A stretch of DNA of 64,000 nt from Blastocystis hominis (lineage: Eukaryota > Sar > Bigyra > Opalinata > Blastocystidae). The notes under the pieces are model-generated. The model saw nothing but the letters and a program-made list of their open reading frames with translations, was not told the DNA's origin and did not search any database. Where the stretch lies: the NCBI RefSeq assembly GCF_000151665.1, contig NW_013171817.1, positions 62,001-126,000 of the forward strand, in the 5' to 3' direction. The translations under genes and the position numbers were made by a program. Of this stretch, positions 44,101-54,900 are shown piece after piece; position 1 is the stretch's first letter, and each line of letters starts with the position of its first letter.

Positions 44101-44184
44101 GATAAAACAATTGATGGTATTTTAAATGCCATTCCCAACTTCGACTACTTGAGTTATTCTCGTGTTCTTGATGTTCTTTCTTAA
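41158..44184 (+). CDS. Large disordered protein with acidic D/W/E repeats
   Basis: Plus-strand gene, ATG 41158, introns 41286-41319 and 41451-41482, stop TAA 44182-44184, about 985 residues. The first 100 residues look folded and helical (MSLQIIEQSAIKGIEAAFGD; VFSGYCFANFLKDNAIFKEA). The rest is low-complexity Ser/Lys/Pro/Glu with dozens of short acidic tryptophan motifs (SDDEWEES, DDWETAEE, LWDDGDDW, FSDEEDW). Such Asp-Asp-x-Trp motifs occur in adaptor-binding and trafficking proteins, so vesicle transport is a guess. It ends with a short ordered-looking segment (IDGILNAIPNFDYLSYSRVL). Nearly identical tandem repeats lie at 42796-43070. I recognise no family. The octamer at 44231-44238 follows. 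Confidence 0.75.
42796..43070 (+). repeat. In-frame tandem repeats inside the D/W/E protein gene
   Basis: Three copies of a unit starting TGGAGTGACGATGGCGATGA (SDDGDEWEES), followed by Thr/Lys/Pro/Ser-rich spacers of different length. Copies are nearly identical at base level, so length change by slippage or unequal exchange is likely. The spacing stays a multiple of three. Confidence 0.85.
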
Positions 44185-44230
44185 TTTGAAGGACACAAGT
44201 TTTTGGTAGTTGTATCATGGTTCATCTGCT

Positions 44231-44238
44231 TGTTTGTT
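44231..44238 (+). terminator. 3'-end octamer of the D/W/E protein gene
   Basis: TGTTTGTT, 47 bp after the TAA, 38 bp before the next gene's ATG. Confidence 0.65.
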
Positions 44239-44275
44239 TGGGATAATTTACAATTTCTTTTTTCTTGTCCTCGAG

Positions 44276-46092
44276 ATGAACACTCCATTAACGGAATCAG
44301 GAAACCCTACTGCGAATCTGAAATTCTACCGAAGGATTCTTCCTGGACTTGTATGGGATTAGGACATGATTTGATTGTCAGAGACGTCTGCGACACTTGA
44401 GATGCATTTCTATACGCAATATTTACAATGAATCTGTGGAAAAAAGCTGCCAGCTGTATTTCACGATCCATTGCAGTACTCTCGTATCTGTATTGTGATT
44501 TGCAATAGATCTTGACAAGAATGCAGATTCTGGTAATGAAACTCTCGTATATACATCTGAAACACTTCAAGATACTGTGAACCCGGAATGGAATGAATTT
44601 GGGAACCCAATCGATATTTTAGAACAAGCAAAGGAGGAAAAAGGTAATTTTGCTGTCTGGAATTGAGGGCTAGTGTTCATCCTTCGTATCTGGAACAATG
44701 TCGGCAAGGAACCTCAGAAAATTATCGAATCCACGGTGAACGTGCAAGATTTGGAATACATTTGCCCATTGGAAGCCACCGATCTGAGATCAAACAACAT
44801 CGACTCTTTCCACAAGGCAGAGGGTGACTTCATTTTGGCCAACATGAGCACTACGGTGTTTACGAATATTTTCAACGTATTTGTATTCCTGACGTGTCAT
44901 CAAGGCACTTCCCTTCAATGCGATTCTCTTCCAAATGCAAGACGGTTATTTCACTACCCACGAAGTCTGCTCGCTCCTCCGCGCCACGGGCACGTTGAAG
45001 ACCGTGGAGTACCCTCCGATCCCCACAACGAACCCCGTTTGTAGTCTGATTCAGCGACTGAACTGCAGGTTGACTTCCATTTCACGCTGACCACGCTGCA
45101 GCAACTCTACTTACAGCAATCCCGCACGAAGCAGAACGATGATCGGATGTCGTTGATGAAGGATATGGTGAAGGACGTAATGAGCGGCCCGATGGCGGCG
45201 AACGAGAAAAACGTGGCTTCGAAGTGTTTAATGAACGATATTCTGCAGCTCCGCGCGGAAGAAGCGACGCTGAAGGAGCATTTGGAGGAGGGTAGGAAGT
45301 GCTGAGGAGTGGCGAGTAGAAACGAAGGAGTGCGATCGGATTCGCAGCGCGCTGGAGCAGTCGCTGCAGGGATTGGAGACGCATCGAAGCGTGGGTGAGA
45401 GAGGAGGGAGTGAGGCGTAGAACGTGGCGAACTATCAGAAAATGGTGGAGGAGCGGAATGAGCGCGTGACGGAATTGGAGTAGCGCCGGAGGGAGCGTTG
45501 AACGGCTAGAAAGGACGACATCAAGACGATGGACAGTCTGCATGCGCGCTGCACGCGGCTCCTCGCCATGCTTTCCTTCGTGTATCCCATTCGACAGGTC
45601 GGAGCGAGCTACACGCTGCGCAATATCGAGATCCCCGAGTTCGAGCTGCGAAGTACGATGCGAATCGTGGGGCGTTTACGGCATAGCGAGAGGCCAAGTG
45701 AACGAAGACGCCGTGAATCGAACCAACGCCGCGCTGGGCTTCCTCGCGCATCTCGTGCAGCTGCTGGGGAAGTACTTCATGGTAGCGGTGGAGCGAGGGG
45801 TCGAGCGTAGATCCCGCTGCCGTACACGATCGATTATCGAGCCTCGTCTTCGGTGATTTTCGATGTGCACGAAGAACCGCCCATGCAATATCCGCTCTTT
45901 TTGGGCACGCAGGGAGCCAAGCCGGCGTCCATTGGGACGGCCGTGACCATGCTGAGGGAGAACGTGATGAGCGTGGGAGAAGGAAGAGGGGTTGAGGGGT
46001 AGATCTTACGACGAGAGAACATTCCGCTGGAAATGGAAGAGCCCATTCTTTGTGGTCTGGACAAACTATTCAAGAAGTATCTTGTGTATTGA
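44276..46092 (+). CDS. UVRAG/VPS38-like subunit of the PI3-kinase complex
   Basis: Plus-strand gene, ATG 44276, TGA 46090-46092, about ten short introns. It begins RRLRHLRCISIRNIYNESVE and SCQLYFTIHCSTL, then DTVNPEWNEFG and FILRIWNNVGKEP, the C2-like N-terminal part of UVRAG (RHLRNIAARNI...NP.W in animals). A coiled coil follows (VDFHFTLTTLQQLYLQQSRT; AEEATLKEHLEE; MVEERNERVTELE). The C-terminal BARA-like part has VNRTNAALGFLAHLVQLLGK, LPYTIDYRASSSVIFDVHEE, MQYPLFLG and AVTMLRENV. UVRAG/Vps38 joins Vps34, Vps15 and Beclin 1 for endosomal sorting and autophagosome maturation. Some splice sites in the first 400 bp are unresolved. Confidence 0.8.
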
Positions 46093-46094
46093 TC

Positions 46095-46130
46095 TTTGAA
46101 TTTGAATTTGAATTTGAATTTGGATTTGAT
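46095..46130. repeat. TTTGAA hexanucleotide repeat
   Basis: Four perfect TTTGAA units then two variants, in the 66-bp gap between UVRAG and the dCTP pyrophosphatase gene. Confidence 0.9.
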
Positions 46131-46158
46131 TGTTGAGCTGTTTCTTAAAAACACTTTG

Positions 46159-46648
46159 ATGAGCGAGGAACAACCGAAAAGCCGTTTTGATAGTCAGGTT
46201 ACTCTGGAAGAACTGAGAGCGCGTATTCAGAAATTCGCGGAGGAGCGAGATTGGGACCAGGTACGTCCTTTTTTTATTCTACTCATTTCTCTAGTTCCAT
46301 ACTCCACGAAATCTACTTCTTGCCATGGTAGAGAAGGAAGAAGGAGTGAACCTGTAGATGGGTGAAGTGGGAGAGGTGTGTGAGATTCTCCAGTGGAAAG
46401 AAACGGTCTCCCCAGGTACGCCGGAACTTTCGGAAGAGGAACGTGTTCATCTCGGAGAAGAGTTGAGTGACGTTCTGATTTACTTGATCCGTCTTTCGGG
46501 TATTATCCATTATCTGTATTGATGCCTAGATCGGTGTGGAATTGATTTGCCCTCGGCTGCGATTCGCAAAATGGGTCTCAACGCGAAGAAGTATCCAGCT
46601 GATGTGGTTCGAGGATCAAGCAAGAAGTACAATGAATACCATTCGTAA
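46159..46648 (+). CDS. dCTP pyrophosphatase (MazG-like)
   Basis: Plus-strand gene, ATG 46159, TAA 46646-46648, three introns of 30-35 bp. It reads VTLEELRARIQKFAEERDWD, FHTPRNLLLAM, then MGEVGEVCEILQWKE (metal-binding ExxE), GEELSDVLIYLIRL (second ExxD) and ADVVRGSSKKYNEYHS at the end. This is the DCTPP1 pattern: an all-alpha NTP pyrophosphohydrolase that clears dCTP and modified dCTP, giving dCMP and pyrophosphate. About 126 residues. A weak 3' signal (TTGCTTGTTT) lies near 46703. Confidence 0.93.
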
Positions 46649-46781
46649 CGGCCTCGCGGGGGGTAAACGTCTCTTTATCAACAACACTTTATTTCCTCTG
46701 GTTTGCTTGTTTTTTTCTATACACTCTTGTTTCCGATTCCAAAAGTATGGGCTATTTTGCTCATTATTCTTTCAATTCTAT

Positions 46782-47870
46782 ATGCCTTCCATTCATACAG
46801 TGATTGTTCACCCGATCGTTTTACTGGGGATAACGGATCATGTGAAAAGAATGTCAACAATGACGAAGGGTCGTGTAGTCGGCGTTCTTTTGGGTTCATG
46901 TAGAAATGGAGTTGTGGACTGTTCAACTTCATTTGCTGGTAGGGAAGGAGGTGACGGAGTAACTGTTAGTTCCTTTTGAAGAAAACAAGGAAACAAATGT
47001 ATGGTTCCTCGACACAGACTATTTGGAGAAGATTGAAAAAATGCAAAAGCGAATCAATAGTGCCTTCTCTTGTAAGTGTGTAATGTTTAGTAAAAGAGAA
47101 TATTGTGGGTTACTACAGCTCGAGCAGCAAATTAAACGCGATTGACCTTGAAATCGATCAAATGTTCCGTAAGTATTGCAATAATCCCGTGAGCATTGTA
47201 TCCTTGCCTAATAGCTAGATATTCTTAACACTGGACATCCACAACAGCGTTGGTGATGTTCCTGCCAAGGGTTATATTACGCAAGAGGTGATTGACAAAG
47301 TAGCTTGTTCGTTCGTGTGATTGTAATTCGCAGAATGGAAAGGAGGGAGAGCGTATGTTCTTCCAGCTGAACGTGAAGATCGAGGGTCTTCCCATCGAAG
47401 AGGCTGGCGTTCAGCACGTTCTTCGGAGCGTTCGCGACGCTTCCATGGTGTCAATTTACAACCAAATCAACGACAAAATGGTCTCTCTGCGAGGGATCGA
47501 AGACCGCATTCACACGATCATCGAGTACTTGGAGCACTGCTCCTCTTCGAATCCTCCGAACTCGGAGATCATGAATCACATCCAGACCTTGCTGAGCAGT
47601 CTTCCGAATCTGCACGTAGCGATGGGGGTGGATTGTAATGGATAGTTGGAAGCGATCCAGGAGGCGATCGCGGCCAAAACGAACGATATTTACATGGTAG
47701 AGATGGAAGGAGAGTGTGAGTGTAGCTGTTGTATCTGAGCTCGCTGGTGCGAACGGTGGTGTCGCTGCACGATATGGTGAAGGTGAAGGAGGAATCGCTG
47801 GAGAAGAAGGTGAAGGAGAGCAATGTGATCGAGACGAGTAGCGATGACGATGATTTCTATATGCTGTTTT
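46782..47870 (+). CDS. RPN8: 26S proteasome regulatory subunit RPN8 (PSMD7)
   Basis: Plus-strand gene, ATG 46782 (MPSIHTVIVHPIVLLGITDH), about seven introns of 28-46 bp, including a 31-bp one that joins MQKRIN to IKENIVGYYS. The MPN domain lacks the JAMM zinc residues, as expected of Rpn8: RVVGVLLG, FAVPFEENKETNVWFLDTDY and VGYYSSSSKLNAIDLEIDQM. The C-terminal helices read AGVQHVLRSVRDASMVSIYN and LYLSSLVRTVVSLHDMVKVK. Rpn8 pairs with the deubiquitinase Rpn11 in the lid. After an Asp run the frame has no stop before the 3' signal; CTG-TTT-T, four bases, TGTTTGTA predicts a polyadenylation-made UAA at 47870, ending ...DDDDFYMLF. The unprocessed frame would run to about 47983. Confidence 0.92.
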
Positions 47871-47874
47871 CGAG

Positions 47875-47891
47875 TGTTTGTAAATCAAACA
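47875..47891. terminator. Back-to-back polyadenylation motifs shared by RPN8 (+) and LST8 (-)
   Basis: Plus strand TGTTTGTA, A, ATCAAACA; the right half is TGTTTGAT on the minus strand. Both genes appear to get their stop codon by cleavage just before these octamers. Confidence 0.75.
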
Positions 47892-47895
47892 GAAC

Positions 47896-49074
47896 AGAAT
47901 CGCTCGTACAGAGCCACGCACGCCACTGTCTTCTCGTGTCCTGTGTAGTGCCGAATCACTCGACCCGATCGCAGATCCCATAGTCGACACGTATGATCCG
48001 ACGAGCCTATTCTGAGCATCCCTTCTCTCACTCCTACAACTCACCAGGTTTTTGCTGTCGCACGAGAACGTCGAGTCCCACACATATCCCTAGACTTTAG
48101 CAATAAGACCATCGCACACTTCATGACCGATCAGCTTCGTGACCTCCATCGTATCCAGGTCCCACAGCTTGATGCTGCGATCGGCCGATGTCGTAGCAAG
48201 CATTCTATACTTCGAACTGTCTAGCGAATCCCACTTGTTTGTCATGGAAACCTTGCAGGAAAGAACGTATTCGTCGTGGGCGTGGAACTTTAGGCGCGGC
48301 TGAATGGCGGTGCTGGAGTATTTCCAGATGTACACGTTGCCCTTCTTACTGCAAGCAATGAGCTGCGAGTGAAGAGAAGGGAAAAATGAAAACGCTCTCG
48401 CCATCAGGACTGATCGTCATGCAATGCAGAGGCGTGTTATCATCGGGACACTGAGTATGAGCGAGGGAGCGTTAGAGAGAATACCATTTCGAGACGGAAT
48501 GTGCCTGTGCTGATGTTCCACACGCGGACGAAGCCACTCTCGTCCACCATTACGATCTCCGTCTATGTGTAAAAACTCATCATTCAAATCAAAACTTGAT
48601 TCGGATGCAGCAAACATCCGTTAATCATTCCACGAGCTTCAACAGTATGAACGCACACGGCAGTGCGCATGTCCCAAATCTTACACTGTTTGTCGTTTCC
48701 TGCTGTATATATCCATTTTGCATCATAGTTAAAACCAATTTTATTGATTGCTGCCTTGTGAGCCTCCTGTTTTACGTACTATGCATAAAAACTACAGCAA
48801 TCCTTCATACTTTGGGTGCCTGCTTATCCGAATCGGTTTCATAGATTCTAAACGACTTCACAGAGCACGCAGCGAGGTAGTGACCGTCATTTGAGAAATC
48901 CAGAGAAAAAACGGGCTGAAAGTGACGGAAACATGTTGTCTATACATATTTTGTTTTTGCATCCTGACTATCTTTGTATTCCAGGGTCTTTTTCGCGTGA
49001 CCTCCCGATGTATCCCAGCAGCGGATTACTCCATCGTATCCTCCAGATACGAGAAAAACATCCTTGGAAGCCAT
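47896..49074 (-). CDS. LST8: LST8 (TOR complex WD-repeat subunit)
   Basis: Minus-strand gene, ATG 49074 (MASKDVFLVSGGYDGVIRCW), several introns of 25-40 bp. WD repeats in order: FLVSGGYDGVIRCWDTSGGH, PVFSLDFSNDGHYLAACSVK, SFRIYETDSDKQAPK, NVYIWKYSSTAIQPRLKFHA, YRMLATTSADRSIKLWDLDT, VWDSTFSCDSKNL and SSDHTCRLWDLRSGRVIRHY, then TGHEKTVACVAL. The seven-blade order and the final YTGHEK blade match LST8/GbetaL, which stabilises the TOR kinase domain. The predicted end is CGA-TTC-T, four bases, TGTTTGAT (UAA at 47896); a genomic TGA lies inside the motif. An AGAT microsatellite lies just upstream of the ATG. Confidence 0.88.
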
Positions 49075-49080
49075 ATTACT

Positions 49081-49106
49081 AGATAGATAGATAGATAGAT
49101 AGATAG
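49081..49106. repeat. (AGAT)n microsatellite
   Basis: Six and a half AGAT units, seven bases upstream of the LST8 start codon, in its promoter or 5' leader. Confidence 0.92.
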
Positions 49107-49447
49107 TCTCAAAGTGCAGATAATAATCCTGATTACTGGAATTCCATTTCTTGAGGTTACGTACAAATCGATCAACTTACCCATTTCCATGGATGATCCA
49201 CACAAACGCTCTCCATGCAACCAAAAAGTGGATCTTGTGAATAGATGGTAATAGTGGAAACCAAACTTCGTGTCTTTGTGTTTCTAATATTTAAACCTAC
49301 CATTATACATATGATAGAGTCACAACAAGGCAAAGACAACAGGATTCGAATTGTTTTCAATCTTTGTCAGAATCGCGGTAACTACATGATTCCGTATTAT
49401 TTATTATTTCGGGTATTTTTTAGTATTACCAGACGTAAGTTGTAAAA

Positions 49448-50290
49448 ATGGAATCATCATCGCATAGTATGAACGGACTTGGTGTTGCCACTGGAGAGGG
49501 AGATGACATGCCTTATGATGTGAATATGAAGCTTGCCCTGATCGGAGATTCTGGTACGTGTTTTTGGTAACTGCGCTGAGAGTTTAGCGGTCGGAAAGAC
49601 TTGTTTGCTAAACAGATACATTCAGGGTACCTTTTCCAGTGAATTTTACACAACAATTGTAGGGAAATATGTTTGCTGGTTAGATAATAGGGAATTGACT
49701 ATCGTACGAAGATTGAGACAATCGATGACAAAGTATGCCGTCTTGAGGTACTTGCATCATGCTTGGATCGTATTAACGCATAGGTTTGGGACACTGCAGG
49801 GCAGGAGCGGTTCCGAGCCATAACCAAGTCGTACTTACACGACGTGGCTGTACGCGCAGAGGATTTGCTTGTTTGTTAGGGCGTGTTCCTGGTTTTTGAT
49901 ATAACGACTCGCACATCGTTTACCAACATCTCTACATGGATTCAACAGATCGAGAACGTAGGAGTGTCCATCCCTTCCTGATGTCCAGAGCGGAGTGGAG
50001 GATGTTTGCTGCATTTTGATCGCCACGCACGGCGATCAGTTGGATCGCCGGCAGGTTTCCGACGAGGAAATCAAGGAGCGAGCCGCCGCGTTGAACTACT
50101 CTTATTTTGTCACCAGCGCCGTGGATGGACAGAATGTGAACGAAGCCTTCCGCGCCATGGGAAGTCTGATTCTGAAGAAGTCGAAGAAGGACGAGAGCGA
50201 GATGGGAAGTGGGAGAAGGGGGACATGTTCAGTGTAGATACTCCAGTTGTGTTGAAGAAGCACGAGAAAAGTGGAGGTTGCTCCTGCTAA
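49448..50290 (+). CDS. Rab-like small GTPase with unusual G4 motif
   Basis: Plus-strand gene, ATG 49448, TAA 50288-50290, six introns of 29-43 bp. After a 25-residue Ser/Gly-rich leader it reads KLALIGDSAVGKTCLLNRYI (P-loop), FYTTIGIDYRTKIE (switch I with the Rab TIGID), VWDTAGQERFRAITKSYLHD (G3), GVFLVFDITTRTSF and TSAVDGQNVNEAF (G5). It ends SGGCSC, a two-Cys prenylation site. All this is Rab (Rab8/10-like). Odd: where NKxD should be, it reads ATHGDQLD; Asn-Lys is replaced by Thr-His, so guanine binding may be altered. Its fifth intron contains a TGTTTGTT octamer (49870-49877). Confidence 0.85.
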
Positions 50291-50325
50291 TTACATAATC
50301 AGCTTATTTTTTTTGTTAACTCGCT

Positions 50326-50333
50326 TGTTTGTT
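50326..50333 (+). terminator. 3'-end octamer of the Rab-like gene
   Basis: TGTTTGTT, 36 bp after the TAA. Confidence 0.7.
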
Positions 50334-50419
50334 GAGGAATCAGAATAGTTGAATTCCCGCGGGATAGACCATCACGCTAAGATAGAAAACTGTTCGTTCG
50401 ACAGGTTTATTATTGGAGT

Positions 50420-50524
50420 ATGTATAACAAATTGGCAGTGGCATCTACCGTTGCTGTGGCGAGCTCGTTCCCGTTGTTCGTTCGGTTCGCTAGAACGGCA
50501 AGGAAGATGCAAAATTCCTTTTGA
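50420..50524 (+). CDS. Possible 34-residue membrane microprotein
   Basis: Short uninterrupted frame MYNKLAVASTVAVASSFPLF then VRFARTARKMQNSF, ending TGA 50522-50524. It has one hydrophobic segment followed by a basic tail, as in tiny TOM or respiratory subunits. It lies between the Rab 3' octamer and the eIF5 ATG at 50555. No octamer follows it, so it could be an upstream ORF or chance. Confidence 0.3.
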   Translation: MYNKLAVASTVAVASSFPLFVRFARTARKMQNSF

Positions 50525-50554
50525 TTTCCTCTCCCACTAACGCTTTTCTAGGTG

Positions 50555-51910
50555 ATGTCGCTAATTAACATCGGACCTAGTGACGATCCAGCATATCGTT
50601 ACAAGATGCCAAAGCTCCAGTCCAAGACGGAGGGACGTGGTAACGGTATCAAGACAATTCTGATAAATGCAAAAGAAGTTGCGGAGGCCTTGAATCGACC
50701 TGCTTCTTATCTTCCAAAGGTAGTGGAGGGAGGAGCCGAGTGATTTTCTAGTTCTTTGGATATGAGCTGGGAGCGCAGTCGAAATACGACCAAAAAGAAG
50801 AAAAAGCCTCTGTAAATGGAGATCATCCGAACGCCGACTTGCTAAAGATCCTGAACAAGTTCATCGAGATCTACGTTCTGTGTCCTTGCTGCGGCCTTCC
50901 CGAAACGGTTCTGGTGTTGAAGCACAAGAAGGATTTGTACCACCGCTGCCATGCTTGCGGAAGCGAGTCCGTAATTCCCAGCGAAAACAAAATGAGTACC
51001 GGTGTGACGCCTTTCTGACCCGCAGACAAGTTCATCATAAACGACATCAGCAAGCCGAAGTCGAAATCGAAATCGAAGTCTCCGCGCGACGAGGAAGCGG
51101 AGCCGCGCAAGCACAAGCACAAGTCGAAGCCCTCGCACGACGAGGAGCGCAAGCACAAGCATAAGCATCGCGAGAAATCCTCGACCTCTTCGTTCTGTCG
51201 GTCCTTCGAAGCTTCCTTGACGTCTAGTGGAGTGCGCGTCCCGCATCGCGGAGACCATCACCGAGGCCACCACGGCCGAGCAGCTCATCGAGACGGTGCA
51301 GAACGTGCAGAACGCGAGCTCGTTCAAGCTGCCCGAGCGCGCTCCGCTGGCGCTCTACGCGATCTGCATGAACGTGCCCGACTACGCGGCGATCCCTGCG
51401 GTGCTGGAGCGATTCGGCGGCGTGGTGCGCAGCGTAGCGTCGTGCGGGAGGGGTGAGGCCTAGTTCATCAGCAAGAGCTCGGTGGAGGAGCGAATGATGA
51501 TCGTGTTGGAGCTGCTCGCCTTCCGTGTGCCCGCGCTGCGCGCCTACTTCGCTGCCGTGCTGAAGTTCATGTACGACGCGGACGTGCTGAGCGAGAAGAC
51601 GATCTTGCGGTGGGAGAGCCACACGCTGAAGCATCGGTTCTCGTGTCTGACGGAGAAGTTCGTGAAGGAGCTGAAGGAAGCGGCGGAACCGATGATCGTG
51701 TGGCTAAATGAAGCGCCCGTGAGTGGAGAGGAGGACGAGGAAGACGAGGACGAGGACGAGGACGAGGACGAGAATGGAGAGGGAGAGGAGAATGAGAATG
51801 AGGACGAGAATGAGGACGATGATGAGGACGATGACGATGAGGACGATGAGGACGATGATGATGATGATGACGACGACGATGATGATGATGACGAGGAAGA
51901 TGATGAATAG
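50555..51910 (+). CDS. EIF5: Eukaryotic translation initiation factor 5
   Basis: Plus-strand gene, ATG 50555 (an in-frame GTG precedes it), TAG 51908-51910, four introns of 24-32 bp. The N-terminal domain reads [51 protein letters not shown] and a zinc ribbon (CPCCGLPE ... CHACGSE). A Lys/His/Ser-rich linker follows, then a W2 HEAT domain ([59 protein letters not shown]). eIF5 is the GTPase activator for eIF2 at start-codon selection. The protein ends in a very long Asp/Glu run (about 51730-51907), much longer than the acidic tails usual in the family. No clear octamer follows. Confidence 0.95.
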
Positions 51911-51980
51911 AAGGGTGAAATTACTTAAGCGTTGTTTTTGTTGACACAAAGATAATTTGGTTTCTAGATTGGTTTGGTCG

Positions 51981-54900
51981 ATGCAGATTCAATTACCAGA
52001 GCAATTTACGTCCCAAGAGGAACCCTTCTTGGTTCAGATCTTGCAGCAAGTGTTGGATCCGACGCAGTCTTCGAATCTATTGTCTGGAAGTCTTTTCCAC
52101 GAAATGGAATGTAAAAAAGGATATTTAGAGTGCCTATTGGTTGATGTTTGTGGAAATGACTAATGTGCTAGCATATTGTATATAATCCAGAGTATCCATT
52201 TGGTATCCGACAATTAGCAGTGATTAATATCAAAAACTGTGTCAACAATCGTTGGTGGAGACATTCCTCGGGAGTTGTTGCAGATAATCTATCGGAGGAG
52301 GCAAAGCAATCCTTCTCGGTCATGTTGATGCAATATGTATCGATTTCGGCGAACTTGTACCTAGTTTTCAAATCCCCTCGACAATCCAGCGCTAATCACG
52401 CATCTATCGCTCACAATTGCTCGTATCGCTCGCGTTGATTATCCGGACCGTATCGGCAACTACTTGGAAGTGATCGAAGCGTTGCTGTCCTCCTCCGACC
52501 CCATAAAAGTGTACCAATGCATGTACGCCTTCCCCATTTCTGTCACAAAGGAATTCCCTTCTCTGTTTCATCCGCGTGTTCTCGACCTGTCGAATCGGTC
52601 GTCAGCGCGTTCTCTACAACCAGATGCTTCCTCGCTTGTTCAGTCTGGCCACAGGCTGCTTGAAGCTGGTGCAGTCGATGACCGCCGACGCCCTCTCATC
52701 GGAGATTCTCCGCTGCGCGATGAGCGTACTCTCCTTCCCCTCCCCTGAAAGAAAGAGCATTTACAAGATCGTGACCACGGGGGTTCTCCGCGATCCTCGC
52801 TCTCCGCTCCAAGCCGAGCTCCCGTCCCTGATGTCGCAACTGCTCTCGCTCGAGCTCGCCTGCCTGCAACGCGGCGACGTTCTCACCGACAGCAGCCTCA
52901 TCCGATCGATGAAATGGTGCCTGAAATCGCTGCAGGCGCTGTCGCAGTCCTCGTTGCCGGCGATCGCGCCGCTCCTCTCCGATTTCGCGTCGCTGTGCCA
53001 CACCTTTTTGTTCTCTGTGTTCAGCGATCAAACGCAGATCGACTTGCTGTAGCCGCGGATGGGGACGAATCAGGCGATAGAATGGACTTGTTCCCTGTCG
53101 TGGATGTCGCGATCTCCGCGGTGATTTCGCTGCTGTCAAAGAGTTCCGCGGACGCTGCGCTCCGCCAATTCTATTCGCCCGAGACGCTCGATCGGTTGCT
53201 GCGCTGTCTGCAGCAGCGAATGTTCCCGCTATCTCCTTCGCAGCTCGCTCTGCTGGACGAGGATCCGGAGAGTTCGTACTGGACGCTGACCAATTCGTGC
53301 TATCGGCAGAAACTCTTCTCGCTGTGCGATTCGCTCTACCAGGTTTGCCCGCAACTGATGATTCAATTGATTTTGGAAACGATGCAGAATCTGTCCTCCG
53401 CTTCCGAGCCGTCGATTTATGGACTTTTGTGCTTCTTTCAGAGGGGAGGCAGCGCTCTCTCCGCGCAGGTCAATTATAAAAACGTTGTGTCGCACTTGCT
53501 GCTTCCGCTGCTTCGAGAAGGCGTTTCGTCTTCGTTGGCGGTGGAATGCATCGCCGTGGTGACGCAGTGCTTCTATCTCTTCGATGAATCATCGCGATCT
53601 TTGCTGGTGAGCAGCATCATCGAGCTCCTGCGTCACTCCAATCTGGCGGTTCGATTGGCTGGCGTGGGGTGTTTGACGGAGCTTTTGGAGGGATCGCCGA
53701 TGAGCGTTTCGCTGATTCTCCGAAGCTTCGATGAGATCTTGAGCCATATCGTGTTTTTATATCAAGTGCGATCGTTGAAGGCGATGGGTGATGGGTAGGA
53801 AACGAACTCGCAGGAGAGCAGAGAGCGACTCATCGCGTTGTGCGAGGCGCTTTGCAAGCGCTGTGAGGCGGAGAATCGCTATTTGCAGCTGCTTCAAACC
53901 TTCGATGTGCTGTGGAATCACTCGATTCAGATCCGCGAGCTGAGCTGCCAAGCCAAGCTGCTTCGCTTTTTAACCAATATCGTGAGTGTAGGGCTCTGCT
54001 GCCCGGATGAATCATGCATAGAACGGAAAGGCTTCGATGGGTTCGTATGTTGCTGCGTTGCTGCACGTCGTGGAGTACGCGGTTCACAATCCAGACAGCA
54101 CGGTGGTGGACTTGTGTCTGGAAGATGGGCTGATTTTGTGGAATTCCACGCTGCGGATCGAAGGAGTGGAGTACTCAGAAGCGATCCACGTGCTGTTTCC
54201 GTGCTTGTTGGATGTGTATCTGCGAGAAATGAAGAACTTTGGCACTGTGATGAACATCGTGGACGCTTATCTCTATCTCGGACGCGAATCGTTCGTGCAG
54301 GCCTATCGGAGTGCGCTGCAGGAACTGTATCTCTGCTTGGAGGAAGCTGTGTCCGCGAAGGAAATCACGAGGTTGGCCACGTCGATCCACACAGTGCTGC
54401 TCCTCTTCCCCAAAGAAGCGGTCTTCATCGTGCAGTCCGTTCTCGGAAAGATCATTCCGATCCTTCTGCAGCGCGAGGAAGCCGACACCAACGGGAAAAT
54501 CACCGAAAACACCTACGTGTCCTACCTGCTCATCGTCGGCCAGACGCTGCTCAACGGGGGTGAAAGCTTGCAGCTGCTCGCGGGACTGTGCAATCAGCTG
54601 CGGCTGCGTAGCGATTGGGCGAAGGCTGAGATGTAGGCGAGTACGATTTCTTCAGCGCCATGCTTTCCTCGTTTTTGCGGAGTTTTGACTGTGCGGGAGG
54701 AGGGGCGATCGGCTATGTGCGACGCAGCTTGTTTGTGCAGTGCATGCTGATCTGCATTTTGAATGGAGGAGAAAGCGAGCTCGAGCTGCTGGAACAAGTG
54801 GTGGATTGCTTTCTGAACGTGATTTCGGAAATGGAAGTGGGAGAAGATAAAATGCGTCTTGTGTTTACGGAGAAAAGCATGAATCGATCCGACCGACTCT

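Noticed and set aside
47046-47092. A 19-bp intron in RPN8
   Set aside because: Shifting the donor to GTGCCTTCTC gives a 31-bp intron and a better match to RPN8 (MQKRIN-IKENIVGYY).
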